From Sphingomonas panacisoli (GTDB lineage: Bacteria; Pseudomonadota; Alphaproteobacteria; Sphingomonadales; Sphingomonadaceae): a stretch of DNA of 64,000 nucleotides. This document shows positions 9,459 through 17,293 of this stretch, piece by piece. Made by a program: the position numbers and the translations under genes. Within the stretch, counting starts at the first letter, position 1; the number at the start of each line of letters is the position of its first letter. Location: positions 310,001 through 374,000 of the forward strand of contig NZ_CP042306.1 of NCBI RefSeq assembly GCF_007859635.1. Reading direction: 5' to 3'. The notes under the pieces were generated by a model that did not search any database, was not told the origin of the DNA, and saw nothing but the letters and a program-made list of their open reading frames with translations.

Positions 9459-9515
9459 GAGTTGCGACTAGCAACGGATCCCGCAGGCGAAAAGTGGGGG
9501 ATGATTACGCTTGTC

Positions 9516-9552
9516 AAAAGAAAGGGGCGCCGATCGTGTGATCGACGCCCCA
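9516..9552 (-). terminator. Intrinsic terminator of the PEP-CTERM gene
   Basis: Read on the minus strand, GGGGCGTCGATC and GATCGGCGCCCC form a strong hairpin with an ACAC-type loop, followed by TTTCTTTT. It lies about 20 bases past the stop at 9572. Confidence 0.75.
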
Positions 9553-9571
9553 ATACTTTTAGATGCTGTTA

Positions 9572-10204
9572 TCAGGCGTAGCGAACGCGGACCGCCGGAC
9601 GACGACGCAGAGCGCCACCGATCGCGCCGAAGCCCATGAGCATCATTGCCCAGGTGGCCGGCTCAGGCACGGCGCCGCCGCCGGGGCCGGTCGCCTGCGC
9701 AACGTTCAGCACATCGAACGCGAAGTGCGCATCGCGCAAGTTGCCGGTGAAATCGGTGAACGACCCGCCGCCGCCGAAGTTGCCGCCCAGCGTGTCCGGA
9801 GCGAAGTTTGAATAAGCCGTCACCGCGACACGATAGGTACCCGCCGCGAGAACCTGCTGCAGGTAGGTGTCGTAGCACGCGCCCGTCACCGTATCCTTGG
9901 CCACCTGCGAGCAGCTGCCATCGTCGTTCTGGCCGATCCGCAGGCCCGTGCTGACATTGTAGAGCGACAGGATCGGATCGAACCCGCCGCGCGCGATCAC
10001 CGTGCCGGCCGCATTGGTGCCGCCAGCGTAGGACAGAGTCTTCAACGTGACCGTCGAAGAAGCTCCGACCGTGAAGTCGAAGAACAGAACGGCGTTCGCG
10101 TTCGGCAGGGTGCCCGCGAACGAGAAGTCGGTCGCCTGCGCCGACGTGGCCATCAGCGCCGTCGCGGTCGCCGCGGCAGCCATCAGCATCTTCATTTTTT
10201 TCAT
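9572..10204 (-). CDS. PEP-CTERM sorting-domain protein (PEPxxWA type)
   Basis: 210 residues from ATG 10204, which has GGGGACT upstream and begins a signal peptide (MKKMKMLMAAAATATALMA). The middle is a secreted beta-rich domain of the type seen in DVUA0089-like PEP-CTERM proteins (TYLQQVLAAGTYRVAVTAY). The C-terminus has the full sorting signal: PEPATWAMM, a hydrophobic helix (MLMGFGAIGGAL) and RRRP. Such proteins are processed by an exosortase and exported, often with exopolysaccharide; no exosortase gene is in this window. Two Cys may form a disulfide. A second protein with the same end is at 45053-45574. Confidence 0.88.
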   Translation of the reverse strand: MKKMKMLMAAAATATALMATSAQATDFSFAGTLPNANAVLFFDFTVGASSTVTLKTLSYAGGTNAAGTVIARGGFDPILSLYNVSTGLRIGQNDDGSCSQVAKDTVTGACYDTYLQQVLAAGTYRVAVTAYSNFAPDTLGGNFGGGGSFTDFTGNLRDAHFAFDVLNVAQATGPGGGAVPEPATWAMMLMGFGAIGGALRRRPAVRVRYA

Positions 10205-10576
10205 CTTAAGTCCCCAATGCACGAGAAGGTTAAATCCGAATCGCGACCTTTTGATTTCTTTACTCGGCATTAACAAACTCGCCAAGATGCTGAACGGAAA
10301 ATTAACCAGCACTTATCGCGGCTAAAGGGAGCATTGTGCCGGTTCGGGACACGTCATTAAGCAATGCTTTGATTTCTTTAGTAAATGACAGGCCGCTTGA
10401 CTTGCGTTAAGCGAATTCGCCAGCGTGCTTCACGCAGCCGATCAACCTTCGCGATTTTACAATACTTTACGTATCGCGGATCGCGCAGTTGCGCATTTGA
10501 TATACGGTAAGTTGCGCGACCCTGGGGTCGGCGCGGTTCGCCGCAGCCCAGGGCAACGCCGTGATCGGGCCGTCCC
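10205..10576. other. AT-richer intergenic region with a repeated 13-mer
   Basis: This 372-base gap separates the PEP-CTERM gene from trcR, both on the minus strand, so it should hold the PEP-CTERM promoter and the trcR terminator. TTTGATTTCTTTA occurs twice in direct orientation (10250-10262 and 10368-10380). I see no convincing gene: short frames inside it lack conserved features. Confidence 0.5.
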
Positions 10577-11257
10577 TCAGCTCTTGAACAGCGTTTCCGC
10601 GGTGTGTTCGACCGGCGCGGCATCCTCGCCCGCCGCAGCCGCTTCGGCGTCGCGCGCCGCCTGCTCGCGCTGGCCGCGCAGTTCGGCGATCAGCGCCTCG
10701 CGGTCGCCTTCCAGTCGCGTATCGACCGGCGCTTCGAGGCCTGCGGCCTTCGCCGCCTTCGCCACGGCCGCGTCGAGCTCGCGCTGCGTCGTCAGGCCCA
10801 GAGTCACCGGGTCCTTCGGCGTGATGTTGGCGATGTTCCAGTGCGTGCGGTCGCGGATCGCGGCGATCGTCGTGCGCGTCGTGCCGATCAGGGTCGAGAT
10901 CGCGCCGTCGGTGATTTCCGGATGGTTGCGGATGATCCAGGCGATGCCGTCCGGCTTGTCCTGGCGCTTCGACACCGGCGTGTAGCGCGGGCCCTTGGTG
11001 CGGCGGACCTGCTCCGGACCTTTGAGCATCTGGAGCACATAGTTCGGATCGGCCTGACCCTTGTCGATCTCTTCCTGGGTCAGTTCGTGCGCGCGGACCG
11101 GATCGCGGCCGGTCAGCTTGGTCGCCGCGGTATCGTCGGCGATCGCATTGACCTCCAGGATATGCAGGCCACAGAACTCGGCGATCTGGTCGAACGAGAG
11201 CGAGGTATTGTCGACCAGCCAGGAAGCGGTCGCGTGCGGCATGAGCGGCTGGGCCAC
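10577..11257 (-). CDS. trcR: DUF1013 cell-cycle transcriptional regulator, TrcR-like
   Basis: 226 residues. DUF1013 proteins are conserved in Alphaproteobacteria and named TrcR for a cell-cycle transcriptional role. The N-terminus has an HTH-like segment (TSLSFDQIAEFCGLHILEV), and a second HTH-like part reads EITDGAISTLIGTTRTTIAAIRDRTHW, followed by the conserved NITPKDPVTLGL. The C-terminus is a charged, probably unstructured Ala/Glu-rich tail. It is likely an autonomous cytoplasmic DNA- or RNA polymerase-binding factor. An upstream hairpin separates it from the gene at 11362. Confidence 0.88.
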   Translation of the reverse strand: MAQPLMPHATASWLVDNTSLSFDQIAEFCGLHILEVNAIADDTAATKLTGRDPVRAHELTQEEIDKGQADPNYVLQMLKGPEQVRRTKGPRYTPVSKRQDKPDGIAWIIRNHPEITDGAISTLIGTTRTTIAAIRDRTHWNIANITPKDPVTLGLTTQRELDAAVAKAAKAAGLEAPVDTRLEGDREALIAELRGQREQAARDAEAAAAGEDAAPVEHTAETLFKS

Positions 11258-11281
11258 GATATTCTCCGTCGGAAATAAATA

Positions 11282-11305
11282 GGGCCGCCCCTTTCGGAGC
11301 GGCCG
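11282..11305 (-). terminator. GAAA-loop hairpin, probable terminator of the 11362 gene
   Basis: On the minus strand GGCCGCTCC-GAAA-GGGGCGGCC forms a stable stem with a tetraloop, followed by CTATTTATTT. It lies between the stop of the secreted-protein gene and the trcR start; the weak T-run makes termination plausible rather than certain. Confidence 0.5.
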
Positions 11306-11361
11306 TGTCGTGGACGGGACTTAATGCGGATGCGCCCTCAGGGCAAGTTCCGCGCGCGCCA

Positions 11362-12147
11362 TCAAGGAGTCGGCGACGTGCGCGCCCAGAATGCAGGGTC
11401 TTCGCTCCGCATCGCGTCGGTCACATTGCTGAATTCCGGTGCGACGATGAACAGGTTGTTGGTCCCCGAAACGACCGATTCTCGCAAGACGTTGCCACGA
11501 TTGCGATCTTGTTCTTCGGTAAATAGCGTATTGTGAACATGCGACAGATCGATATCCAAATCGCCCAGGCCGGCCATCGGCGTCAGGAACAGATAGGCAG
11601 GCACGTTGTCGCCGAACATCACGCCATAACCGATGAATTCCTCGTCGACGACTTTGGCATTGCGAAGCAGGTCCGCCGCCAGCGTCTGTTCGCGGACGAA
11701 ATTATCCGTCGCGCCGCGTCGAAGATACATGAAGCTGAACCCGAAACTGCGTGCCTTGCCCCAAGAGGTACGACCTGGATTGTAGGAAACGCGCGGGTTG
11801 AACGACAGCACCGAGTTCCGCACCTTCACGCCCGGCACACCGCGACTGATTTTGCCGAGCATGGTCTCCCAGCCAAGCAAATGCGCATAGTTCGAATGCA
11901 GACTGACAATGGCCAATTGCCGCGACGCACCGGTCATAAACCGTCCAGCGATCCAGCGCTGGCTGGGATCATCGGAAGCTTGGGCACGTAGCGCCGTGGC
12001 GAACCGCACTTGAGCGCCGGCATCGTCCGACTCGATGTACGTGAGTTCGATGACATTAGGTGGGGCAGTGGGCGCCGACGTCTGCGCCCGCGCCACGGGA
12101 GCCAGTAAGAGAAAGAGTGCACCAACGGCTTGCAGCAAAGTTTTCAT
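11362..12147 (-). CDS. Secreted protein of unknown function
   Basis: 261 residues. A clear signal peptide (MKTLLQAVGALFLLLAPVARA, cleavage before QTSAPT) predicts export. The mature part has no family I recognise: it is mixed alpha/beta with features such as HSNYAHLLGWETMLGKIS and DLDIDLSHVHNTLFTEEQDRN and no Cys. Base use is less GC-rich than in neighbouring genes, which may indicate later acquisition. It stands between trcR and the glycosyltransferase on the same strand but is separated by gaps and a hairpin, so it is probably a single-gene unit. Confidence 0.7.
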   Translation of the reverse strand: MKTLLQAVGALFLLLAPVARAQTSAPTAPPNVIELTYIESDDAGAQVRFATALRAQASDDPSQRWIAGRFMTGASRQLAIVSLHSNYAHLLGWETMLGKISRGVPGVKVRNSVLSFNPRVSYNPGRTSWGKARSFGFSFMYLRRGATDNFVREQTLAADLLRNAKVVDEEFIGYGVMFGDNVPAYLFLTPMAGLGDLDIDLSHVHNTLFTEEQDRNRGNVLRESVVSGTNNLFIVAPEFSNVTDAMRSEDPAFWARTSPTP

Positions 12148-12215
12148 GACCCGCTCCTCAGTCGTATCGTACCATAGTTACGCCAACGTTACTAGGCCAA
12201 CAAGCGAGGCAAGTA

Positions 12216-13238
12216 TTACGCCGCGACCGCTTCGTCGTCGACGATGGGGACGAGTGCCTGGAGGAACTGGCGCGCGCTCGCAGTCCAGGTGAAGGTCTGG
12301 CCGTAAGCGGCGCAGGCAGCGCGGTCGCGGGTCAGCGCGTTGGCGATTGCAATATCGAGGTCGTCGGCCATCGCGCCGACCTGTGGCGTCAACACGTCGA
12401 TCGGGCCGGTCACTGGAAAAGCGGCAATAGGGGTGCCGGCGGCCAGCGCCTCGATCATGACTAATCCGAACGTATCGGTCTTGCTGGGGAAGACGAAGAC
12501 GTCGGCGGCGGCATAAGCGGCGGCGAGGTCGGCGCCGAATTTGGGCCCGAGGAAGTGGACGTCGGGGAATTTCGCTTTCAGGCTGGCGAGCGCGGGACCG
12601 TCGCCGACCACGACGTTGCTGCCGGGGTGCGCGACGGTCAGGAACGCCTCGATATTCTTCTCGACCGCGACGCGACCGACATAGAGCATCACCGGGCCGG
12701 GCAGCGCGCGGATCGCCGCATCGGGTCGGGCGTCGGCGAAGGTCGCGAGATCGACCCCGCGGCCCCAATCGCGCAGCCGGGTCAAGCCATGCGCGCGCAG
12801 CGTCGCGGCGATCGACGGCGTCGCCGCCAGGATCGCCTGGGCGGGCCCATGAAACCACTTGATGTAGCGCCACACCCATTCCGGATTCACGCCGGTCCGC
12901 GCGGAAACGTAATCGGGGAATTGGGTGTGATAGGCGGTGGTGAAGGGAAAATCACGCTGCAGGCACCAGCGCCGCGCGGCGATGCACACGGGTCCTTCGG
13001 TCGCCAGATGCACCGCCTGCGGACTGAACTCCTCCAGCATCGCGCCCACCGCATTGGTCGATGCGAAGGCGAGCCGGATCTCGGGATAAGTCGGGCAGGG
13101 CATCGAATGGAATAGGTCCGGCGAGATCACCAGCACTTCGTGTCCCATCTTCTCCAGTTCGGCCCGGACCGACTGGAGCGTGCGGACGACACCGTTGACC
13201 TGCGGGCTCCAGGCGTCGGTGACGATCGCGATGCGCAC
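12216..13238 (-). CDS. Glycosyltransferase family 4 (GT-B fold)
   Basis: 340 residues from a GTG start at 13238, five bases after the stop of the metallophosphoesterase gene. The N-terminus RIAIVTDAWSPQVNGVVRTL is the typical opening of GT4 mannosyl-/glucosyltransferases related to MgtA/SqdX. The nucleotide-sugar binding half has VGRVAVEKNIEAFL and the E-x7-E region FGLVMIEALAAGTP. Probably transfers a sugar from GDP- or UDP-sugar to a lipid or envelope acceptor at the inner membrane. A longer upstream frame exists but would overlap the phosphoesterase gene completely, so it is not used. Confidence 0.88.
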   Translation of the reverse strand: MRIAIVTDAWSPQVNGVVRTLQSVRAELEKMGHEVLVISPDLFHSMPCPTYPEIRLAFASTNAVGAMLEEFSPQAVHLATEGPVCIAARRWCLQRDFPFTTAYHTQFPDYVSARTGVNPEWVWRYIKWFHGPAQAILAATPSIAATLRAHGLTRLRDWGRGVDLATFADARPDAAIRALPGPVMLYVGRVAVEKNIEAFLTVAHPGSNVVVGDGPALASLKAKFPDVHFLGPKFGADLAAAYAAADVFVFPSKTDTFGLVMIEALAAGTPIAAFPVTGPIDVLTPQVGAMADDLDIAIANALTRDRAACAAYGQTFTWTASARQFLQALVPIVDDEAVAA

Positions 13239-13243
13239 GTGGT

Positions 13244-14098
13244 CTAGGCCGCCAGCATCAGTGAGGGGGCGGGCGCTTGTCGTTCTTGGATTTCGTCGGC
13301 CCAGTGCAAAATCTCCATGCGGCCGTCGAAATGCTCGACCAACGCGGTACAGCCTTCGACCCAGTCGCCATCGTTGTAATAAGCGATGCCGCCGATATCG
13401 CGAAATTCCGCGGTGTGGATGTGTCCGCATACGACCCCGTCGGCTCCGCGATGCGCCGCGGCTTGCGCGACCACTTCTTCGTATTTGGAGATGAATTCGA
13501 CCGCGTTCTTGACCTTGGCCTTGGCGTGCTTCGACAGCGACCAATAGGGCATGCGGAACAGCCGGCGCCATGCATTGACCAGCCGGTTGAGGCCCATGAT
13601 CGCCTCGTACGCCGCGTCGCCCAGATAGGCGAGCCAGCGATGCGAGAGCATGATCGCGTCGAACTCGTCGCCGTGCAGGACGAGCAGCTTCCGCCCGTCG
13701 GCGGTCTCGTGCATAGCGTCGCGGCGGATCGCAATGCCGCCGAAATCGAGCCCGCAGAACTGGCGGACGAGTTCGTCGTGATTGCCGGGGATGTAGATCA
13801 CCTCGGCGCCGCGCTTGGCGCGTTTGAGCAGGCGCCACACCACGTCGTTATGCGCCGCCGGCCAGTGCAGTTTCTTCTTCAGCCGCCAGCCGTCGATGAT
13901 GTCGCCGACCAGGTACATCTTCTCGCTATCGACATGGTCGAGGAAGTCGATCAGCATCTCCGCATTGCAGCCGCGCGTGCCGAGGTGGACGTCGCTGATC
14001 CAGATCGTCCGATATTGCCGGCGGCGGCAGATCACGCGTTCGGGAATCGCCGGCTGCGACGTTGCGAAGTCGCGCGCCAGATTGCTGAGATCGTTCAT
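13244..14098 (-). CDS. Metallophosphoesterase, UDP-2,3-diacylglucosamine diphosphatase-like
   Basis: 284 residues. The calcineurin-type motifs appear in order: ISDVHLG, VGDIIDGW, PGNHDE, LHGDEFD and CGHIHTAE. This long cytoplasmic form resembles LpxH-related proteins of Alphaproteobacteria, which are often paired with a GT4 glycosyltransferase as here. Hydrolysis of a nucleotide-diphospho lipid is the best guess; the exact substrate is not proven by motifs. It starts the two-gene operon with the glycosyltransferase (five-base spacing). Confidence 0.85.
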   Translation of the reverse strand: MNDLSNLARDFATSQPAIPERVICRRRQYRTIWISDVHLGTRGCNAEMLIDFLDHVDSEKMYLVGDIIDGWRLKKKLHWPAAHNDVVWRLLKRAKRGAEVIYIPGNHDELVRQFCGLDFGGIAIRRDAMHETADGRKLLVLHGDEFDAIMLSHRWLAYLGDAAYEAIMGLNRLVNAWRRLFRMPYWSLSKHAKAKVKNAVEFISKYEEVVAQAAAHRGADGVVCGHIHTAEFRDIGGIAYYNDGDWVEGCTALVEHFDGRMEILHWADEIQERQAPAPSLMLAA

Positions 14099-14198
14099 AC
14101 GCCTAGCCCCGTGTTGCTGACGCTCGGGGGCTATGGCGGTGAATTGTTACATTCCGAATCGTTGCGATTTCACAGGTTTGCAACAATCCGGGCGGCGA

Positions 14199-14816
14199 TC
14201 AGTCGGTGATCGCGATGTGTCCGGGCAACGTGGCGACGCGGTCGAGCCAGGCTTGCACCGCCGGATAATGATGCAGGTCGAACCCGCCGCCGTCGGCGAC
14301 ATGCGTATAGGCATAGAGCGCGATGTCGGCGAGGCTGAAGCGACCCCCGGCGAAGAACGGCGTCCGCGCCAGATGCTCGTCCATCAACGTCAGCGCCGCT
14401 TCCCCGGCCTCGCGCTTGACCGGGAGGAGCAGCCGCTGCGCCTCGGTCAGATTCTCCTCGCCGACCCAGCCATACCAGAAGCGCAGGGTCGCGACGTTGG
14501 GTTCATGATTATACTGTTCCCAGAACATCCAGCGCAGCATGTCGGCGCGATCGAACCGATCCGCCGGGATCAGCGCGGAACCGTCGGCGAGGTAGAAACA
14601 CGCCGCACTGCTTTCGGGCAGATAGTCGTCGCCGACCTGCAGCACGGGGATGCGCCCGTTGGCGTTGACCCCGGACAGGAACGCCGGCGACCGGGTTTCG
14701 CCCGCCATGATGTCGTATTCGCGCCGCTCGATCGGGATGCCCAGATGCGCCGCCGTCAGGCGGATCTTGTAGCAATTTCCCGACTGGGCATATTCGTGCA
14801 GAATCAGGTTGGACAT
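14199..14816 (-). CDS. Glutathione S-transferase family protein
   Basis: 205 residues from ATG 14816, which has AGGAGG at good spacing; an in-frame start 17 codons earlier lacks one. The N-terminal thioredoxin-like domain has SGNCYKIRLTAAHLG and the cis-Pro region NANGRIPVLQ with PESSAACFYLA; the C-terminal helical domain has GGRFSLADIALYAY, the usual N-capping motif. Cytoplasmic, probably glutathione-dependent detoxification or dehalogenation; the substrate is unknown. It is divergent from the secreted Rid gene, with about 100 bases of shared promoter space. Confidence 0.9.
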   Translation of the reverse strand: MSNLILHEYAQSGNCYKIRLTAAHLGIPIERREYDIMAGETRSPAFLSGVNANGRIPVLQVGDDYLPESSAACFYLADGSALIPADRFDRADMLRWMFWEQYNHEPNVATLRFWYGWVGEENLTEAQRLLLPVKREAGEAALTLMDEHLARTPFFAGGRFSLADIALYAYTHVADGGGFDLHHYPAVQAWLDRVATLPGHIAITD

Positions 14817-14918
14817 CGCGGCGCCTCCTGGTTCCGTCATGCGGCGGCGGCCGATCGTGTCCAGCAAAATTAGAGCGGCGATCGATCAGCGTCGCTTATC
14901 ATGGGGAGGACGACGACG

Positions 14919-15479
14919 ATGTTTCAACTCGTGGCGCGCGCCGGGACCGTGGCAATCGTTCTGGCCGGATGGGCAGGGGTCGCATTCGGTCAGGCGCTGC
15001 CGGCGCCGATCCACGTTCCGGCGCCCGGCGGGGAAGTCGTCCTGACGACGGTGTTCGACAAACAGATTTACGACGAGGATCAATTGTCCGCCGTGCGACG
15101 GGCCGGTGACTGGCTGTATTTCTCGGGTTCGGTGGTCGGTGCGTCGAAGCCGATCGGCCCCGACGACTTCGAACAGCGGCTCGATCGCGTGTTCCGTTTG
15201 ATCGGCGACAAATTGTGCGCCGCCGGCGCGTCGTTCGCGGACGTCGTCGCGATGCGCAGTTATCATGCCTGGCGGAATCCGGCGTTCACCGGCACCAAGG
15301 ACGAACACAATGCCGTGTTCGATAAGGTACGCAAACGCTATTTCCTTGCGCCATACCCGACATGGACCGCGATCGGAGTCGATCAGCTCTATGCGTCGCC
15401 GGGCCTCGTCGAGATCGAATTGACTGCCTACGCGCCACGCCGCCGCGGCGCGGGGCGGGCACAAGCGTGTCCCAAGTAA
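14919..15479 (+). CDS. Secreted Rid/YjgF family protein
   Basis: 186 residues from ATG 14919, seven codons into the longest frame, because GGGGAGGA lies directly upstream of it. A signal peptide (LVARAGTVAIVLAGWAGVAFG) precedes a YjgF/YER057c/UK114 domain, recognised by YFSGSV, a trimer-type core and LVEIELTAYAP at the end. The Arg that RidA uses for imine hydrolysis is not found in the matching segment PYPTWTAIGVDQLY, so enamine/imine deaminase activity is doubtful. An exported Rid protein is less common than the cytoplasmic form. Confidence 0.82.
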   Translation: MFQLVARAGTVAIVLAGWAGVAFGQALPAPIHVPAPGGEVVLTTVFDKQIYDEDQLSAVRRAGDWLYFSGSVVGASKPIGPDDFEQRLDRVFRLIGDKLCAAGASFADVVAMRSYHAWRNPAFTGTKDEHNAVFDKVRKRYFLAPYPTWTAIGVDQLYASPGLVEIELTAYAPRRRGAGRAQACPK

Positions 15480-15604
15480 AACAGTGGCGCCATAAAATGC
15501 CCGCGCATCGCACTTTGACCTTGCGAACCGTCATCAGCTTGTCACATCTGACGGCTTAGGGAAAAACGAAGCCGGGCATGGCTGCGGCGAACCAGGGAAA
15601 GAAC

Positions 15605-15856
15605 ATGAAGATTGTGATGAAACGACTCGCCGGTATGGCCGCGATCGCCGCTCTTGCGATGCCGAGCGTGGCGATGGCGTCGCCGAGCAACCCCGCCGCG
15701 AAGCTGTCGGTCGCCGGCAACGTTCGTGCCGGCGCGCCGGCGAAGAACGCGAACAAGCTGGGCAGCACGGTGATCAACCTGGCGATCTTCGCCGTGATCG
15801 TCGGTGGCGGTCTGCTGATCCTGACCACGGGTAAGGACAAGTCGAAGAGCAACTAA
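15605..15856 (+). CDS. Small secreted/membrane protein, paralogue of 4279-4521
   Basis: 83 residues from ATG 15605 (AGGGAAAG upstream). It has a signal peptide (MKIVMKRLAGMAAIAALAMP), the segment NPAAKLSVAGNVRAGAP with KNANKLGS, a hydrophobic helix (VINLAIFAVIVGGGLLILT) and a tail ending DKSKSN. Order, spacing and motifs match the gene at 4279-4521 closely, so the two are paralogues of a small family. Function unknown; a single membrane helix with a short charged end suggests an envelope-located accessory peptide. Confidence 0.78.
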   Translation: MKIVMKRLAGMAAIAALAMPSVAMASPSNPAAKLSVAGNVRAGAPAKNANKLGSTVINLAIFAVIVGGGLLILTTGKDKSKSN

Positions 15857-15880
15857 GCGCTTTAGACTCGACGAGTTTTC

Positions 15881-15916
15881 GAAGGGCGTCGGTACCGATG
15901 GGTACCGGCGCCCTTC
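15881..15916. terminator. Strong bidirectional hairpin terminator
   Basis: GAAGGGCGTCGGTACC and GGTACCGGCGCCCTTC pair over 16 bases with one mismatch around a GATG loop. It lies between the convergent small membrane protein gene and the quinone oxidoreductase gene and ends two bases from the latter's stop codon. Confidence 0.75.
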
Positions 15917-15917
15917 G

Positions 15918-16913
15918 CTATTCCAGCGTCAGCACGATCTTGCCGACATGGTCGCCCGCTTCCATCCGGCGGTGTGCGTCGGGCGCATCGGCTAGCGCGT
16001 AGGTGCGGTCGATCACAGGCTTGAGCTTGCCCTGTTCGACCAGCGGCCAGACGGTCTGCGCGATCTCGTCGGCGACCGCGGTCTTGAAGGCGACCGAGCG
16101 CGGGCGGAGCGTCGATCCGGTCAGCGTCAGGCGGCGGCGCATCACCTCGAACACCGGAATCGTCGCCATAGGCCCGCCCTGCACCGCGATCGAGACGTGG
16201 CGGCCGTCATCGGCGAGGCACTGCATGTTACGCGCGACATAATCGCCGCCGACCATATCGAGGACGACCTGGACGCCCTTGCCGCCGGTGATCGCTTTCA
16301 CCTCGGCGACGAAATCTTGTGTCTTGTAGTTGATCGCGTGGTCCGCGCCGATCTCCGTGGCCGCTGTGCATTTCTCGTCCGACCCGGCGGTGACGATCAC
16401 CGTCACGCCGAACAGGTTGCACAGCGCAATCGCCATCGTGCCGATCCCGCTGGTGCCGCCGTGGACGAGCACTGTATCGCCCTCCGCTGCGTAACCGCGC
16501 TCGAACAGGTTGGTCCACACGGTGAACAGCGTTTCTGGCATCGCCGCCGCTTCGGCCATGCTGAGTGCGTGCGGGACGGGCAGGCATTGGCCGTACGGCG
16601 CCACGGCATAATCGGCGTAACCACCGCCCGCGATCAATGCGCAGACTGGCTGGCCGACCATCTCGGGTTCGACGCCGGGCCCGCAGGCGACGATCGTGCC
16701 GGCGACTTCCAGCCCCAGGATCGACGGTGCGCCCGGCGGGGGCGGATACATGCCCGCGCGTTGCAGCAGTTCGGGGCGGTTGATCCCGGCGGCGGCGACC
16801 TTGATCAGTACCTCGCCCTCGCCGGGCGTCGGCACCGGGCGCTCGACGACCTGCAAAACCTCGGGACCGCCGGGCGTCTCGGGGTCGATCGCCCGCATCG
16901 TTGCTGGAATCAT
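15918..16913 (-). CDS. NAD(P)H-quinone oxidoreductase, zinc-less MDR family
   Basis: 331 residues from ATG 16913; longer upstream frames overlap the divergent DUF1192 gene. The N-terminal GroES-like fold has KVAAAGINRPELLQRAGMYP, and the Rossmann part has VLVHGGTSGIGTMAIALC, the NADPH-binding motif of QOR/PIG3-type reductases. Zinc ligands of alcohol dehydrogenases are absent, as is normal for this group. Cytoplasmic reduction of quinones or enones, probably in stress defence. Its promoter region is shared with the divergent DUF1192 gene (46 bases between starts). Confidence 0.92.
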   Translation of the reverse strand: MIPATMRAIDPETPGGPEVLQVVERPVPTPGEGEVLIKVAAAGINRPELLQRAGMYPPPPGAPSILGLEVAGTIVACGPGVEPEMVGQPVCALIAGGGYADYAVAPYGQCLPVPHALSMAEAAAMPETLFTVWTNLFERGYAAEGDTVLVHGGTSGIGTMAIALCNLFGVTVIVTAGSDEKCTAATEIGADHAINYKTQDFVAEVKAITGGKGVQVVLDMVGGDYVARNMQCLADDGRHVSIAVQGGPMATIPVFEVMRRRLTLTGSTLRPRSVAFKTAVADEIAQTVWPLVEQGKLKPVIDRTYALADAPDAHRRMEAGDHVGKIVLTLE

Positions 16914-16959
16914 CGCATCGTTATTGACTTCGCGTCCGCCACGGTCAACGACTCCACCC

Positions 16960-17154
16960 ATGGATTCCGACGAGAATCTGCCGCGGCCCGGCGAACCGCT
17001 CGCGCTCCTGGTCAAACAGGACCTCGATCCGTTGTCGGTCGCCGAGCTCGATGCGCGCATCGCTGCGCTGGAGGGTGAGATCGCCCGCGTTAACCAACAT
17101 AAACAACGCGCCGTTAACCATCGCGCAATAGCCGACGAGTTATTCAAGCGATGA
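16960..17154 (+). CDS. DUF1192 family small protein
   Basis: 64 residues. DUF1192 proteins are short alphaproteobacterial proteins of unknown function. The sequence has an acidic N-terminus, the conserved core LDPLSVAELDARIAALEGEI and a basic, Lys/His/Arg-rich helix at the end (KQRAVNHRAIADELF), which would form a short coiled coil. It is divergent from the quinone oxidoreductase and upstream of clpA, with 139 bases between. Confidence 0.85.
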   Translation: MDSDENLPRPGEPLALLVKQDLDPLSVAELDARIAALEGEIARVNQHKQRAVNHRAIADELFKR

Positions 17155-17293
17155 GCGCGAACCGCATCTTCGCGCCGGCTTCTTGCCGACAGGACGATGC
17201 GGATTTTGGCCAGCGCTTGATGCGAGGCCCGACCATCCCGACATATTGGGAAAGGGCCGCGCGTCCATGCGGCCCGTCAGGAGTAATTGTCTA

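Noticed and set aside
10378..10623. Short minus-strand frame upstream of the PEP-CTERM gene
   Set aside because: It overlaps the trcR end, lacks a good ribosome binding site and shows no conserved features.
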